Of a DNA stretch of 64,000 bases, positions 42,263 through 52,211 are shown one piece after another. The stretch's first letter is position 1. The number at the start of each line of letters is the position of its first letter. A program made the position numbers and the translations under genes. The stretch lies in assembly GCA_965207475.1 (NCBI GenBank), contig OZ242278.1, positions 1,116,001 through 1,180,000 of the forward strand, given 5' to 3'. A model generated the notes under the pieces. That model was not told where the DNA came from and did not search any database. It saw nothing but the letters and a program-made list of their open reading frames with translations. This DNA comes from WTFY01 sp011523795. GTDB lineage: Bacteria; Pseudomonadota; Gammaproteobacteria; UBA4575.

Positions 42263-44464
42263 GTGAATATGTCAGTGCCTCCAGTTTTGAAAATTGCCCT
42301 GCCCGTGCCACTGTACCGGTACTTCGAGTACCTTGCACCCATGGAACCTGCGTTTGAGGCAATTCGGGTAGGGGTTCGCGTACGGGTGCCGTTTGGTGGA
42401 CGTACCCTTGTCGGTGTCGTGGCTGCAAAATCCCGCAACACCCAGCTTCCGCTGCACAAGCTGAAAACTGTCCTGGAAGTTCTGGATGCCGAACCTGTAT
42501 TTGATTCCGAACTGCAACAGTTGCTGCACTGGACAGCAGACTATTATCAGCAGCCTCCCGGTGAGGTGTTCAGTGCGGCACTCCCTGCTTTACTACGCAA
42601 AAATCGTCCTGCCGCTTCAGCTTCAGGCATGGTCTACCAGGCCTGTGCCAGCCACTCGGCCGTACAACTCCTGAAAAGGGCTCCGAAACAGCGGAAGGCT
42701 TTCGAGCTGATTCTGGAGCACCCGGAAGGACTTGATGCTGAAAACATGGCCGCCAGCATGACTCGCTGGCGCCCCGCAGTGCAGGCGCTGGTCAACAAAG
42801 GCCTGGTAAGGAAAGCCCCTTGTGAGCAGGTTCTGTCCAAAACTCCGCATGCCCGGGCACAGCCCCTTACGCTTAATCCGGAGCAACAGCATGCCTATGA
42901 TCTGGTTCGAAGGAGCCTGCACAAATTTGGCAAATATCTCCTGGCCGGCGTCACAGGAAGCGGCAAGACCGAGGTATACCTTGCCCTGGCAAGAGAGGTC
43001 ATCGACCAAGGTCGGCAGGTTCTCATCCTGGTGCCGGAGATCGGCTTGACCCCTCAGCTGGTGCACAGAATCGAAAGCAGGCTGAATGTGCCAGTTGTCC
43101 GAATGCATTCAAGCCTGACCTCAGGTGAACGTGTGCGTGCCTGGCAACAGGCACGCAGCGGGAAGGCACAAATCGTGGTCGGTACCCGTTCTGCCATCTT
43201 TTCGTCTTTCACGGATCTTGGCCTGATCGTAGTAGACGAGGAGCACGACGCGTCATTCAAGCAGCAGGAAGGACTGCTGTACAGTGCACGAGATCTCGCT
43301 GTGTACCGGGCCAAGCAGTTGTCCGTCCCTGTCGTCCTGGGCAGCGCTACACCGTCCCTGGAAAGCCAGCACAATGTCAATCTCGGTCACTACCGGAGAA
43401 TCGAACTGAGGCAGCGTGCGAAACATGCCGAGGTTCCGCAAGTCAAGCTTATTGACTTGAGATCCAGGCCTGTCGTGGACGGTCTGTCCAGTGAACTGGT
43501 ACAGGCAATCCGGACAGAACTGCTGCTGAACCACCAGATTCTGCTTTTCCTGAACCGGCGCGGCTATGCCCCGGTGCTGCTGTGCCATGACTGTGCCTGG
43601 ACAGCGGAATGTCCCCGCTGCAATACCCATATGGTCTTCTACAAAAATCAGAATATCCTCAAATGTCATCATTGCCGGAAACAGGAACAGGCCCCGGCTG
43701 CTTGTCCACAGTGCAACTCATCAAAGATCCTGTTTCTGGGTGAAGGGACACAACGTATAGAAGACCGGCTGAGGAAAATATTTCCCGACACTTCCCTGAT
43801 CCGTATTGATCGCGACAGCACGCGTGGCAAGAACTCGCTGCAGGACAAGCTTGACGATGTCCGAAAAGGAAAATACCAGATCATCATCGGTACACAAATG
43901 CTTACCAAAGGACATGATTTTCCAAACGTCACGCTGGTCGGCATCCTGAATGTCGATCACGGACTATTGAGCAGTGATTTTCGGGCTACAGAACACCTGG
44001 GGCAGCTGATCGTACAGGTTTCCGGCAGGGCTGGTCGTTCATTACACAAAGGCAAGGTACTGCTGCAAACCCATCAGCCCGAGCATCCACTGCTGAACTG
44101 CCTGCTGGCTCACGGGTTCCGAAAATTCTCCGAGGAGGTGCTCAGGCAGCGCAAAAACTTTGGGCTTCCACCTTACTCTTACATGCTGCTGATTCGGGCA
44201 CGCGCACACCAGCAGGACCTGACTCACAGGTTTCTTCGAGACATCAAGACCTCCGTGCAACAAAATGATTCCTCCGGCCTGGACATGTTCGGACCCATTC
44301 CGGCCAATCTGGAGCGAAGGGCTGGAATGTACCACAGCCTGCTGGTCGTCATATCCACGAGCCGTAGCGCCATGCGCAAACGCTGGGCTGAGTACATCGT
44401 TCAACATCCTCTTGCGAAAAGGGTCCGCTGGGCCATTGAAGTGGACCCATTTGAAACAGGCTGA
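42263..44464 (+). CDS. priA: Primosomal replication helicase PriA
   Basis: Replication-restart helicase of 733 residues. Walker A is GVTGSGKTEVYL and Walker B VDEEHDASF. Eight zinc-binding cysteines lie in CHDCAWTAECPRC and CHHCRKQEQAPAACPQC. Later helicase motifs include GTQMLTKGHDFPNVTLVG and QVSGRAGR. The start is GTG 42263 or the ATG two codons later. argS follows by 87 bp. Confidence 0.97.
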   Translation: MNMSVPPVLKIALPVPLYRYFEYLAPMEPAFEAIRVGVRVRVPFGGRTLVGVVAAKSRNTQLPLHKLKTVLEVLDAEPVFDSELQQLLHWTADYYQQPPGEVFSAALPALLRKNRPAASASGMVYQACASHSAVQLLKRAPKQRKAFELILEHPEGLDAENMAASMTRWRPAVQALVNKGLVRKAPCEQVLSKTPHARAQPLTLNPEQQHAYDLVRRSLHKFGKYLLAGVTGSGKTEVYLALAREVIDQGRQVLILVPEIGLTPQLVHRIESRLNVPVVRMHSSLTSGERVRAWQQARSGKAQIVVGTRSAIFSSFTDLGLIVVDEEHDASFKQQEGLLYSARDLAVYRAKQLSVPVVLGSATPSLESQHNVNLGHYRRIELRQRAKHAEVPQVKLIDLRSRPVVDGLSSELVQAIRTELLLNHQILLFLNRRGYAPVLLCHDCAWTAECPRCNTHMVFYKNQNILKCHHCRKQEQAPAACPQCNSSKILFLGEGTQRIEDRLRKIFPDTSLIRIDRDSTRGKNSLQDKLDDVRKGKYQIIIGTQMLTKGHDFPNVTLVGILNVDHGLLSSDFRATEHLGQLIVQVSGRAGRSLHKGKVLLQTHQPEHPLLNCLLAHGFRKFSEEVLRQRKNFGLPPYSYMLLIRARAHQQDLTHRFLRDIKTSVQQNDSSGLDMFGPIPANLERRAGMYHSLLVVISTSRSAMRKRWAEYIVQHPLAKRVRWAIEVDPFETG

Positions 44465-44551
44465 AGAGACAGGAACAGTGGCACCTGAATTTTGTGCTTG
44501 GGCCACTGCATTTGGGTACAATGCAGCCTGCCTTACTGGATGACCCTTCTT

Positions 44552-46300
44552 ATGCAAGCGCAAATTTCGAAACTGCTGGCTGCTGCGGTGTCCCGCTTGC
44601 AAGACACGGGCGATTTGCCTGCCGACCTGGATGCAGACACCCGGGTCCAGCACACCAAGGACGAGAGCCACGGGGATTTTACCACCAACCTTGCCCTGCG
44701 CTTATCCAGCTCTGTCGGCATACCGGCAAGCATACTGGCCGACAAAATTGCCGGACATATCCCCGAATGCCCCGGCATTGCAAAAATCGAGACTGCGGGC
44801 CCGGGCTTTATAAACTTCTACATGCATGACCTGACCGAAGCCGGAATTCTGGATCAGATCATCGACGGGAAAGAACACTTTGGCTGCAACCCGGAATCCA
44901 CCGGCAAGAAGGTGCTGATCGAATTTGTCTCGGCCAACCCTACCGGACCTTTGCACATCGGCCACGGAAGGGGAGCCGCCTACGGGGCAACTATCGCCAA
45001 CCTCCTTGAAGCGGCAGGCTACGAGGTACAGCGAGAATACTATGTCAATGACACAGGGCGCCAGGCAGATATCCTGACCGTTTCGGTATGGCTCAGGTAT
45101 CTGGAACTGTGCGGGCAGATACTGAACTTTCCGGCCAGCGGCTATCAGGGTGACTACATCTGGGACATAGCAGCTGCCATACACCGTGAACACGCAGAAT
45201 CATTCCTGCATCCGGCTGAAGCCTGGATACGAGCCCATGAAAATGAAGGAAAGCAGAATGATGCAGAGGCTTATGTCGACATGGTGATCGAACGGGCCAA
45301 GTCCCTGCTGACACAGGGCGAGTATGAAACATTGCGTACCTGTGCACTGGATACAATCTCACGCGATATCCGAGATGACCTGGAAAGGTTTGCGGTGACC
45401 TTCGACCGATGGTACTCGGAACTTTCACTGACCCATGACAAGGTTCAGGCTGTACTCGATACGCTAGCTGCACGCGGTCACACCTACCGGAAAGACGGCG
45501 CCCTGTGGTTCAGGAGTACGGCATTTGACGATGCAAAAGACCGGGTACTGGTGCGCGAAAACGGCCAGCCCACCTACTTTGCATCGGACATTGCATATCA
45601 CCTTGATAAATACGAACGCGGTTATGACCGCCTGATCAACATCTGGGGGGCCGACCATCACGGTTATGTACCTCGCATGCTGGCCGCCATGCAGGCTCTG
45701 GGCAAGGACCCGAGTCGCCTCAATATCTTGCTGGTGCAATTCGCGAATCTCTTCGAGGGCGGGGAAAAACTCGCCATGTCCACCCGCTCCGGAGAATTCC
45801 TCCCCTTGCGACAATTACGAAAACAGGTCGGCAAGGACGCAGCACGCTTTTTCTATGTCATGCGCAAATGTGAACAGCACCTGGATTTTGATCTGGACCT
45901 TGCCGCCTCACAAACACAGGACAATCCTGTCTATTATGTGCAGTACGCCCACGCCAGAATCTGCGGCATTCTCAGACAGACCGATCCGCCCGTTCAGGAT
46001 GAAGAGCTGGCAACGTCTGAAACATCGCTTCTGGTCCAAGAGCAGGAAAAAAACCTGATAAAACACCTGGCCCAGTTTCCAGAAAGTGTGCAGACGGGAG
46101 CCGAGCAGCTCGCACCCCATGTAGTGGTCAGCTACCTGCGCAACCTTGCAAACTCATTCCACAGTTTTTATAACGCTCACCAGGTACTGGTATCGGATCA
46201 GGCCTTGCGCAGCGCGCGGCTTAAGCTGGCCCGTGCGACACAAATTGTGCTCGGCAACGGCTTGGCCCTGCTTGATGTCAGCGCACCGGAAAGGATGTAG
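44552..46300 (+). CDS. argS: Arginyl-tRNA synthetase
   Basis: Class I synthetase of 582 residues. The HIGH motif is in PTGPLHIGHGRGAAYG and the KMSKS-like loop is EKLAMSTRSGEF. The N-terminal Add1 domain and the C-terminal DALR anticodon-binding domain (YVQYAHARICGILRQ onward) are present. ATGs at 44540 and 44552 are both possible; 44552 starts MQAQISKLLA. It is followed eight bases later by the SPOR gene, as in many relatives. Confidence 0.96.
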   Translation: MQAQISKLLAAAVSRLQDTGDLPADLDADTRVQHTKDESHGDFTTNLALRLSSSVGIPASILADKIAGHIPECPGIAKIETAGPGFINFYMHDLTEAGILDQIIDGKEHFGCNPESTGKKVLIEFVSANPTGPLHIGHGRGAAYGATIANLLEAAGYEVQREYYVNDTGRQADILTVSVWLRYLELCGQILNFPASGYQGDYIWDIAAAIHREHAESFLHPAEAWIRAHENEGKQNDAEAYVDMVIERAKSLLTQGEYETLRTCALDTISRDIRDDLERFAVTFDRWYSELSLTHDKVQAVLDTLAARGHTYRKDGALWFRSTAFDDAKDRVLVRENGQPTYFASDIAYHLDKYERGYDRLINIWGADHHGYVPRMLAAMQALGKDPSRLNILLVQFANLFEGGEKLAMSTRSGEFLPLRQLRKQVGKDAARFFYVMRKCEQHLDFDLDLAASQTQDNPVYYVQYAHARICGILRQTDPPVQDEELATSETSLLVQEQEKNLIKHLAQFPESVQTGAEQLAPHVVVSYLRNLANSFHSFYNAHQVLVSDQALRSARLKLARATQIVLGNGLALLDVSAPERM

Positions 46301-46308
46301 GGGGAGAC

Positions 46309-46839
46309 ATGACTGTAAGAAAAAAACGAAAACCTGCAAAAACCTCAAATCTTCTCCCTGGCTGGGCATGGCTGGGGGTTGGCATGATTGCAGGTATCGC
46401 CATTTCCATGACGATTGACATAGATGGCTGGTTTGCAAACCAGTCAGGCTCGGCCAAGCACGAAACCGCGGTACCTGCTGAGCCCTCTGAAAAGCGCGAA
46501 TTTGATTTCTATACCCTGCTGCCCGAGCTGGAAATCATAATCCCACAAGAAGAAACCACGCCGCTAGACAGGCAGCCCGTCAAACCAGCCCCTGCTGCAA
46601 GCCAGGGGAGCTACCTGCTGCAGGCAGGCTCATTCAAACGGCTTGAGGAAGCAGACAGCCTCAAGGCGCGTCTGGCTTTGCTGGGTATTGAGTCGAATAT
46701 TCAATCCGTGAACGTCGACAACACCACGTGGCACCGGGTGCGCATCGGTCCCAGCAAGGATCGACCGGCCCTGGAGCAGACGCGAAAGCACTTGAGCGCC
46801 AACCACATCGACACGATACTCATGCAGACCAAGCAGTAG
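46309..46839 (+). CDS. SPOR-domain membrane protein, FtsN-like
   Basis: A 176-residue bitopic protein. A basic cytoplasmic N-terminus (RKKRKPAKTS) leads to one membrane helix (about residues 17-37), then a Pro/Glu-rich linker and a C-terminal SPOR domain (residues about 98-175: SYLLQAGSFKRLEEADSLKA, then HRVRIGPSKDRPALEQ). SPOR domains bind denuded septal peptidoglycan, so a cell-division role is likely. It lies directly after argS and converges with the acyl-CoA synthetase gene. Confidence 0.92.
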   Translation: MTVRKKRKPAKTSNLLPGWAWLGVGMIAGIAISMTIDIDGWFANQSGSAKHETAVPAEPSEKREFDFYTLLPELEIIIPQEETTPLDRQPVKPAPAASQGSYLLQAGSFKRLEEADSLKARLALLGIESNIQSVNVDNTTWHRVRIGPSKDRPALEQTRKHLSANHIDTILMQTKQ

Positions 46840-46850
46840 CAAATTTCAGA

Positions 46851-48656
46851 TCACTCTGCCAGGGATCCGTACATGGCATCAATGTCCTTTGCAAAACGTC
46901 TGGCAAGTTCAGGTTTCCTGACCTTGAGGGTCGGGGTGAGCAAGCCGTTCTCAACTGTCCACGGCTCCAGGTACAGGCATACCCTGCGGACCTGGGCGTA
47001 ACCGGGAAATGACTGCAAGCAGTCCGCGACACGCTGCAGCGCATGCTTGCGCACGGCCTTATCTGCCAGGTGAGTTTTCTCCAGCCCCAGGCTTACAGCA
47101 AGCGCGTTCCATTGTGTTTCATTCAGCACCAGAAGGGCACACAGGAATGGCCGCCCCTCACCCAGCAGCATGACCTGCTCAAACAGCGGGTCTGCACATA
47201 TAGCGCTTTCCATATCCTGGGGAGACACCTTCTCGGCATTGGCAAGTACAATGATGTCCTTGATCCTCCCCGTGATATACAGATAACCTTCTGCACTAAC
47301 CCGCACGATATCACCCGTGTGCAGCCATCCTTCCTCATCGATCACCTGCTGCGTTGCCTGGGGGTTCTTATAGTACCCGAGCATCACGCATTTGCTGCGT
47401 GTACACAATTCGCTGTCCGCGGTCAACCTGATTTCGACTCCCGGCAAGGCTTTCCCGATACTGAACGGGTCATTGCCACGGGGGCGGCCTACACTGATCA
47501 CAGGTCCGCTTTCAGTCATGCCGTAACCCTGATAAAGCGGCACACCGAGGCTGATGAAAAACTGCGTGATGGTCCGGTCCAGTGCCGCACCACCGGCGAT
47601 TGCATATCGCAGTTTTCCACCCAGCCGGCGAGTGATCTTACCGGCAACAAGGTACTCGAAAAGTGGCCAAAGCAGCAGGCTCCAGTGCCATCTGTTCCTG
47701 CCTGATTTCCATTCAGTCCTGCGCCACCCGGTCTGCAGTGTCCAGGAAAACACTTTTCTTGCCAGAGAGGGTCGCTGTTCTATCTGGCCTAAAATTCTCG
47801 TATACATCATTTCGTAAATGCGCGGAACGGATACAAATACGGTGGGGCAGACCTCTAACAGATCCTGTGCCAGCTGCTGCACTGAACGGGCAAAAGTGAC
47901 TTTTGAATTGGCCATCATGGGCATGAAACAGCCCGCAGTTCGTTCCAGCGCATGGGACAAGGGCAGAAAAGACAAAAAGACGTCATGGCTGGAGAACTCT
48001 GCACACTGCAAGGCGGCATAAGCGTTGCGAAGGATGTTGTCGTGGCTGAGCATTACCCCCTTTGGCCGACCCGTAGTACCCGAGGTATAGACGATGGTTG
48101 CCAGTTCCCCACTCTTCGTGGGCAGGCACTCGTAGCTGTCCTGTGCACCCTTTTCTTGCCAATCCCGCAGAGAAACCAGAGCTCCGTCACTGCCGGAACC
48201 TTCCACTGGCGCCAGACATACTGCTCGCTGCAATGCTACGCGGATACCTTCGACCTGTGACAGCTGGCTCCATTGACGCTGATTTTGGACAAGGATCAGC
48301 TTTATTCCTGCGTTCCGGATGATGTAGGCCACGTTTTCAGCCCGGTCATTCGTATACAGGGGCACTGTGACCAGATCCAGACCCAGTGCTGCCAAGTCAA
48401 ACATGACCCATTCCACGCAGTTGCGCAGCATGATCCCAACACGGTCTCCCCTGGCAAGCGGCTCCTTGCGGAGCGCTGACTGGATACTTGCCGCACCATG
48501 AGCAACCTGCCTCCAAGTGAGGCTTTTCCAGGACCGGGTCCCGTCATCGTGGAAACCATAGGCCCGTGAGTCCGGATTACGCTTCACCCTCTCACGAAGC
48601 AGACCCGGCAAGGTCTGTGCGGCTTCGGGGGTTATGCAACTGTCCCGGCCCATCAT
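46851..48656 (-). CDS. Long-chain acyl-CoA synthetase (AMP-binding)
   Basis: AMP-forming long-chain fatty-acid-CoA ligase of about 601 residues. P-loop YTSGTTGRPKGVMLSHD, acyl-adenylate motif GYGMTESGPVISVG, GWLHTGDIV and the catalytic-Lys region ITGRIKDIIVLANAEKVSPQ are visible. It belongs to the FadD15-type branch with long intervening loops. The start is one of two adjacent ATGs at 48656 and 48653; a TTG at 48674 is also possible. Confidence 0.93.
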   Translation of the reverse strand: MMGRDSCITPEAAQTLPGLLRERVKRNPDSRAYGFHDDGTRSWKSLTWRQVAHGAASIQSALRKEPLARGDRVGIMLRNCVEWVMFDLAALGLDLVTVPLYTNDRAENVAYIIRNAGIKLILVQNQRQWSQLSQVEGIRVALQRAVCLAPVEGSGSDGALVSLRDWQEKGAQDSYECLPTKSGELATIVYTSGTTGRPKGVMLSHDNILRNAYAALQCAEFSSHDVFLSFLPLSHALERTAGCFMPMMANSKVTFARSVQQLAQDLLEVCPTVFVSVPRIYEMMYTRILGQIEQRPSLARKVFSWTLQTGWRRTEWKSGRNRWHWSLLLWPLFEYLVAGKITRRLGGKLRYAIAGGAALDRTITQFFISLGVPLYQGYGMTESGPVISVGRPRGNDPFSIGKALPGVEIRLTADSELCTRSKCVMLGYYKNPQATQQVIDEEGWLHTGDIVRVSAEGYLYITGRIKDIIVLANAEKVSPQDMESAICADPLFEQVMLLGEGRPFLCALLVLNETQWNALAVSLGLEKTHLADKAVRKHALQRVADCLQSFPGYAQVRRVCLYLEPWTVENGLLTPTLKVRKPELARRFAKDIDAMYGSLAE

Positions 48657-48828
48657 GACGGGACCCGCCAGCAAAGCCCCGGACCCTGTTCAGGGTAACC
48701 GGAATCAGGAATTTTTTCCTTTGGTTCATGCATTTTCAACACCTCGGTATGTCCCAGTATAGGGGTTCAAACTTGATTTACACCCATTGCCGCTTTATAA
48801 GGGACAAATATAAAGCTTCCTCCTGAAT

Positions 48829-49878
48829 ATGTCAGACACACCCTCCGTATTTGCAGTGCCCCTGAAAGGCATCCCAGAAACAGCGGTGATCCAGGCTGGT
48901 ATGCCCGTGTACACCGTACAGCAGAGAGAGGAAAAGATTGCACGTATCAGGCGCCTGCTCCAAAAGGAAAATGCAGTACTGATTGCGCATTACTATACCC
49001 AAGAGACCCTGCAAAGAATCGCCGAGGAGACCGGTGGCTTTGTGTCAGACTCGCTCGAAATGGCACGGTTCGGCAGCCGCCATAATGCCACAACACTGAT
49101 CGTTGCAGGAGTTCGTTTCATGGGGGAAACCGCAAAAATCCTGAGTCCCGAAAAACGGGTCCTGATGCCTACCCTGCAGGCAACCTGCTCACTTGATCTC
49201 GGTTGCCCTGCCAAGGAATTCAGCGAGTTTTGCGACCAGCATCCGGAGCATGAAGTGGTTGTTTATGCCAACACAAGTGCCGAAGTCAAAGCCCGTGCAG
49301 ACTGGGTCGTGACTTCAAGCATTGCTGTCAAGGTGATTGCCCACCTGATGGACCAGGACAAAAAGATTATCTGGGCACCCGACCGTCATCTGGGCCGTTA
49401 TATAGAAAAGGTTACAGGCGCCGACATGATTTCATGGCAAGGGTCCTGTGTTGTGCATGAGGAATTCAAGGCACGTGCTCTGGGAGACTTGATTGCGCAA
49501 TATCCGGAGGCGGCAATCCTTGTGCATCCTGAATCTCCCGAAGCAGTAATCGAGGCTGCCGACATAGTCGGCTCCACCACTGCGCTGATCAAGGCTGCCA
49601 GGGAACTTCCCCACAGTACATTCATCGTGGCAACGGATAACCGCATTTTCTACAAGATGAAAAAAGCTGCACCGGACAAGATTTTCATAGAGGCCCCCAC
49701 AGCCGGAGAAGGGGCCACCTGCAAAAGCTGTGCACATTGCCCGTGGATGGCAATGAATGGTCTGCACAACCTTGAAGCCGTCCTTGAGTCTGGTCAGAAC
49801 GAAATATTCGTGGACGAGGAAGTGAGGAAAAAGGCACATCGGTCCACGCGGCGCATGCTGGATTTCATTGCTCACTGA
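48829..49878 (+). CDS. nadA: Quinolinate synthase A
   Basis: Iron-sulfur enzyme that condenses iminoaspartate with dihydroxyacetone phosphate in NAD synthesis. The 349-residue protein has AHYYTQETLQRIAEETGG, GVRFMGETAKILSPEK, the cluster cysteines in ATCSLDLGCP and CKSCAHCPWMAMN, and VYANTSAEVKARADWVVTSS (split in the family motif). nadB and nadC are not adjacent. The start may lie a few codons downstream. Confidence 0.97.
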   Translation: MSDTPSVFAVPLKGIPETAVIQAGMPVYTVQQREEKIARIRRLLQKENAVLIAHYYTQETLQRIAEETGGFVSDSLEMARFGSRHNATTLIVAGVRFMGETAKILSPEKRVLMPTLQATCSLDLGCPAKEFSEFCDQHPEHEVVVYANTSAEVKARADWVVTSSIAVKVIAHLMDQDKKIIWAPDRHLGRYIEKVTGADMISWQGSCVVHEEFKARALGDLIAQYPEAAILVHPESPEAVIEAADIVGSTTALIKAARELPHSTFIVATDNRIFYKMKKAAPDKIFIEAPTAGEGATCKSCAHCPWMAMNGLHNLEAVLESGQNEIFVDEEVRKKAHRSTRRMLDFIAH

Positions 49879-49963
49879 AGCCATTTCTGAACACCTGTCT
49901 GCGGACAGCCTGGAGAATGCACGGAATCACACCAGAGTCTTCCAGTTGGCGCTTTACTTTCCA

Positions 49964-50218
49964 TCAGGCCGGCTGGCCTGAATTCAAGGGTATTTGCAGG
50001 TAATAACCTTGTTCATTCAACTTTGTCATAACCTGTGCCGAATCTGCATGGGCAAGAGCACGGCCTTCAACCAGCTCGAACTCCAGAACCAGTTGTGGCC
50101 CGCCAAACAGGTCCATCATCTTGTCCGGCAGGGCATCGAACCCGCCTTTCCTGTCCAGATAAAGATACGTATCCGGTCTTTTCAGGCTTTTGTACACGTA
50201 GCATTTCATGAACTGCAC
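49964..50218 (-). CDS. ycgL: YcgL-domain protein
   Basis: An 84-residue YcgL-family protein (MKCYVYKSLKRPDTYLYLD, LPDKMMDLFGGPQLVLEFEL, VMTKLNEQGYYLQIP). The family is nearly confined to gammaproteobacteria; its function is unsettled. The start overlaps the speA end by 13 bases, so it is probably translated from the speA message. Confidence 0.93.
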   Translation of the reverse strand: MQFMKCYVYKSLKRPDTYLYLDRKGGFDALPDKMMDLFGGPQLVLEFELVEGRALAHADSAQVMTKLNEQGYYLQIPLNSGQPA

Positions 50219-52077
50219 CGGTGTCTGCCGGATTTGCCAGTCTCAAGGTAGCAGCCCGCCTGCAGAGCAGCTTCAAGTACCTGTAGCATTTGGGCGGCGT
50301 CCGTCCGGGATACTTCAATTTCTGCCAGCCTGGCATGCCAGGCTCGACGGATTTCATCGGCACTGACATGAACAGACGCAAGCACTTCCTCGATGGTGTC
50401 ACCCGGCGTCTGTTCGCAGATTCGGTACCCTTCTCCAGGAACCATCTCCACATTCACGGCATTCGTGTCTCCAAACAGGTTGTGCATGTCACCCAGTATT
50501 TCCTGGTATGCCCCGGTAAGAAATACACCTACCAGGTAATCACGATCCGGTTCTAGTTCATGAAGTGACAGGTACGGCTTGAGCGAATCGGCTTCTACAT
50601 ATCGTTCAATCGCACCATCCGAGTCGCATGTCAGGTCATGCAGGCGCACATGCCGGGTGGGTACCTCATCCAGCCGGTGCAGGGGCAAAACCGGGAAAAT
50701 CTGGCCCAGCCCCCATATATCCGGTGTCGACCGAAACAGCGAGAAATTGCAGAAATACTTGTCTACCAGCCTTTCCTCAAGTTCACTGCGCTGGGAAGCA
50801 TCAAGACACTCCCCGGATCTGAACAGCCGTCGGCAGGCATCCAGCTCTAACGATTCTGCATAGGCCTTTTCAGCGAGTGAAATTCCAGCACGGGAAAATG
50901 CATGGTTGACCTGTTTCATGGCCTGTATCAGATCAGCATACCGGCGGGAATAATCCCCCGCATGGTCCTGCCCCGCGGTATTTGAGCGGATTTGCTGGCA
51001 TACCTTGACCAGCCCCATCAGCTTTTCGTTTGCAGCACCCGGGAAATCCGGAACTGTGCCCGGGATGTCTCCCTTGCGATACTCCGCCTTGATGACGCTC
51101 GTTAGCAGGGCCGCGTGGTAGGCCGTCATTGCCCTGCCACTTTCAGTGAAAAGCGTCGGCGCAGGAACACCACGCGACTTGCATACGGAATGTACGATGC
51201 TGACGACGGAACGGGCATATTCGTTGACGCTGTAATCCATCGAAAAGTACGAGTTAGACTGGCTGCCTTCATAATCCACGGCAAGACCCCCGCCCACGTT
51301 CAGCTGTGTGAACTCGACGCCGAGCCTGTAAAGTTCCGCGAAATAGCTCACACCTTCCTCGATGCCTGCACGGATATGCTGCAGGGAGGAGATCTGCGAA
51401 CCCATATGGAAATGCAGCATGCGCATCCAGCCAGACACAGCGTTTCTTTGAAGATCCGCCAGCAGTTGCAAAACCTCTTGCGAAGTGAGTCCGAATTTCG
51501 AGTGCTCACCACCAGTGTTTTGCCATTTGCCTTGCGCAGTCACTGACAAACGGATACGCATGCCCAACACCGGCTCAACATTCAACCGGGTCGACTGCCT
51601 GAATACATGCTGAAATTCATCCGGGCTTTCCAAGACAATGATGACATCGTGCCCCAGACGTCGCCCGGTGAGTGCCAAGCGTATATAGGCCTCATCCTTG
51701 TACCCATTGCAGATGATGGTCCGGTTCCCTGTATGCAGTATCCCCAAGCAGGCTACCAGTTCCGCCTTGCTGCCCACTTCGAAGGCTACCGGCCAGTGAT
51801 CCTGCTGGTGAAAATACCGGATCACAGAAGCCTGCTGGTTCACCTTCACCGGGTAGGCCGCAACATAAGTGCCGGCATAGTGACAGGAAGCGATGGCTTC
51901 GTGAAAGGCCGTGTACAGCCTGCCTAGCATTTGCTGCAGGATATGCGGAAAACGAACCAGCACAGGAAACCCGATCCCCCTGTCCTTGAGGTCCAAACCC
52001 AGTTCATACAGGTCCAGTTCGCCAGAGTCGCCTCGGGCACAGGCATGCCCTGCCGCATTGATTCCAAAAAATTTCAT
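50206..52077 (-). CDS. speA: Biosynthetic arginine decarboxylase
   Basis: PLP enzyme converting arginine to agmatine for polyamine synthesis, 623 residues from the ATG at 52077. The PLP lysine lies in AAYPVKVNQQ; FEVGSKAELVA, HFHMGSQISS and LNVGGGLAVDYEGS follow; the C-terminal active Cys is in TCDSDGAIE. Divergent speE lies 134 bp away, so both polyamine genes share a promoter region. The short upstream extension to 52146 has no similarity. Confidence 0.96.
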   Translation of the reverse strand: MKFFGINAAGHACARGDSGELDLYELGLDLKDRGIGFPVLVRFPHILQQMLGRLYTAFHEAIASCHYAGTYVAAYPVKVNQQASVIRYFHQQDHWPVAFEVGSKAELVACLGILHTGNRTIICNGYKDEAYIRLALTGRRLGHDVIIVLESPDEFQHVFRQSTRLNVEPVLGMRIRLSVTAQGKWQNTGGEHSKFGLTSQEVLQLLADLQRNAVSGWMRMLHFHMGSQISSLQHIRAGIEEGVSYFAELYRLGVEFTQLNVGGGLAVDYEGSQSNSYFSMDYSVNEYARSVVSIVHSVCKSRGVPAPTLFTESGRAMTAYHAALLTSVIKAEYRKGDIPGTVPDFPGAANEKLMGLVKVCQQIRSNTAGQDHAGDYSRRYADLIQAMKQVNHAFSRAGISLAEKAYAESLELDACRRLFRSGECLDASQRSELEERLVDKYFCNFSLFRSTPDIWGLGQIFPVLPLHRLDEVPTRHVRLHDLTCDSDGAIERYVEADSLKPYLSLHELEPDRDYLVGVFLTGAYQEILGDMHNLFGDTNAVNVEMVPGEGYRICEQTPGDTIEEVLASVHVSADEIRRAWHARLAEIEVSRTDAAQMLQVLEAALQAGCYLETGKSGRHRCSS

Positions 52078-52211
52078 ACTCCACCTGGAGACACGGTAGT
52101 GCTGGCAGGCATGCCTGGGATTCCAATGCTTGCAGGTGCTCACCATGGTGTATGATTTGGCTGCCGGTTATCTGGAACGGCCTGACTTATTTTCCTTCAG
52201 GGCAGATTCGC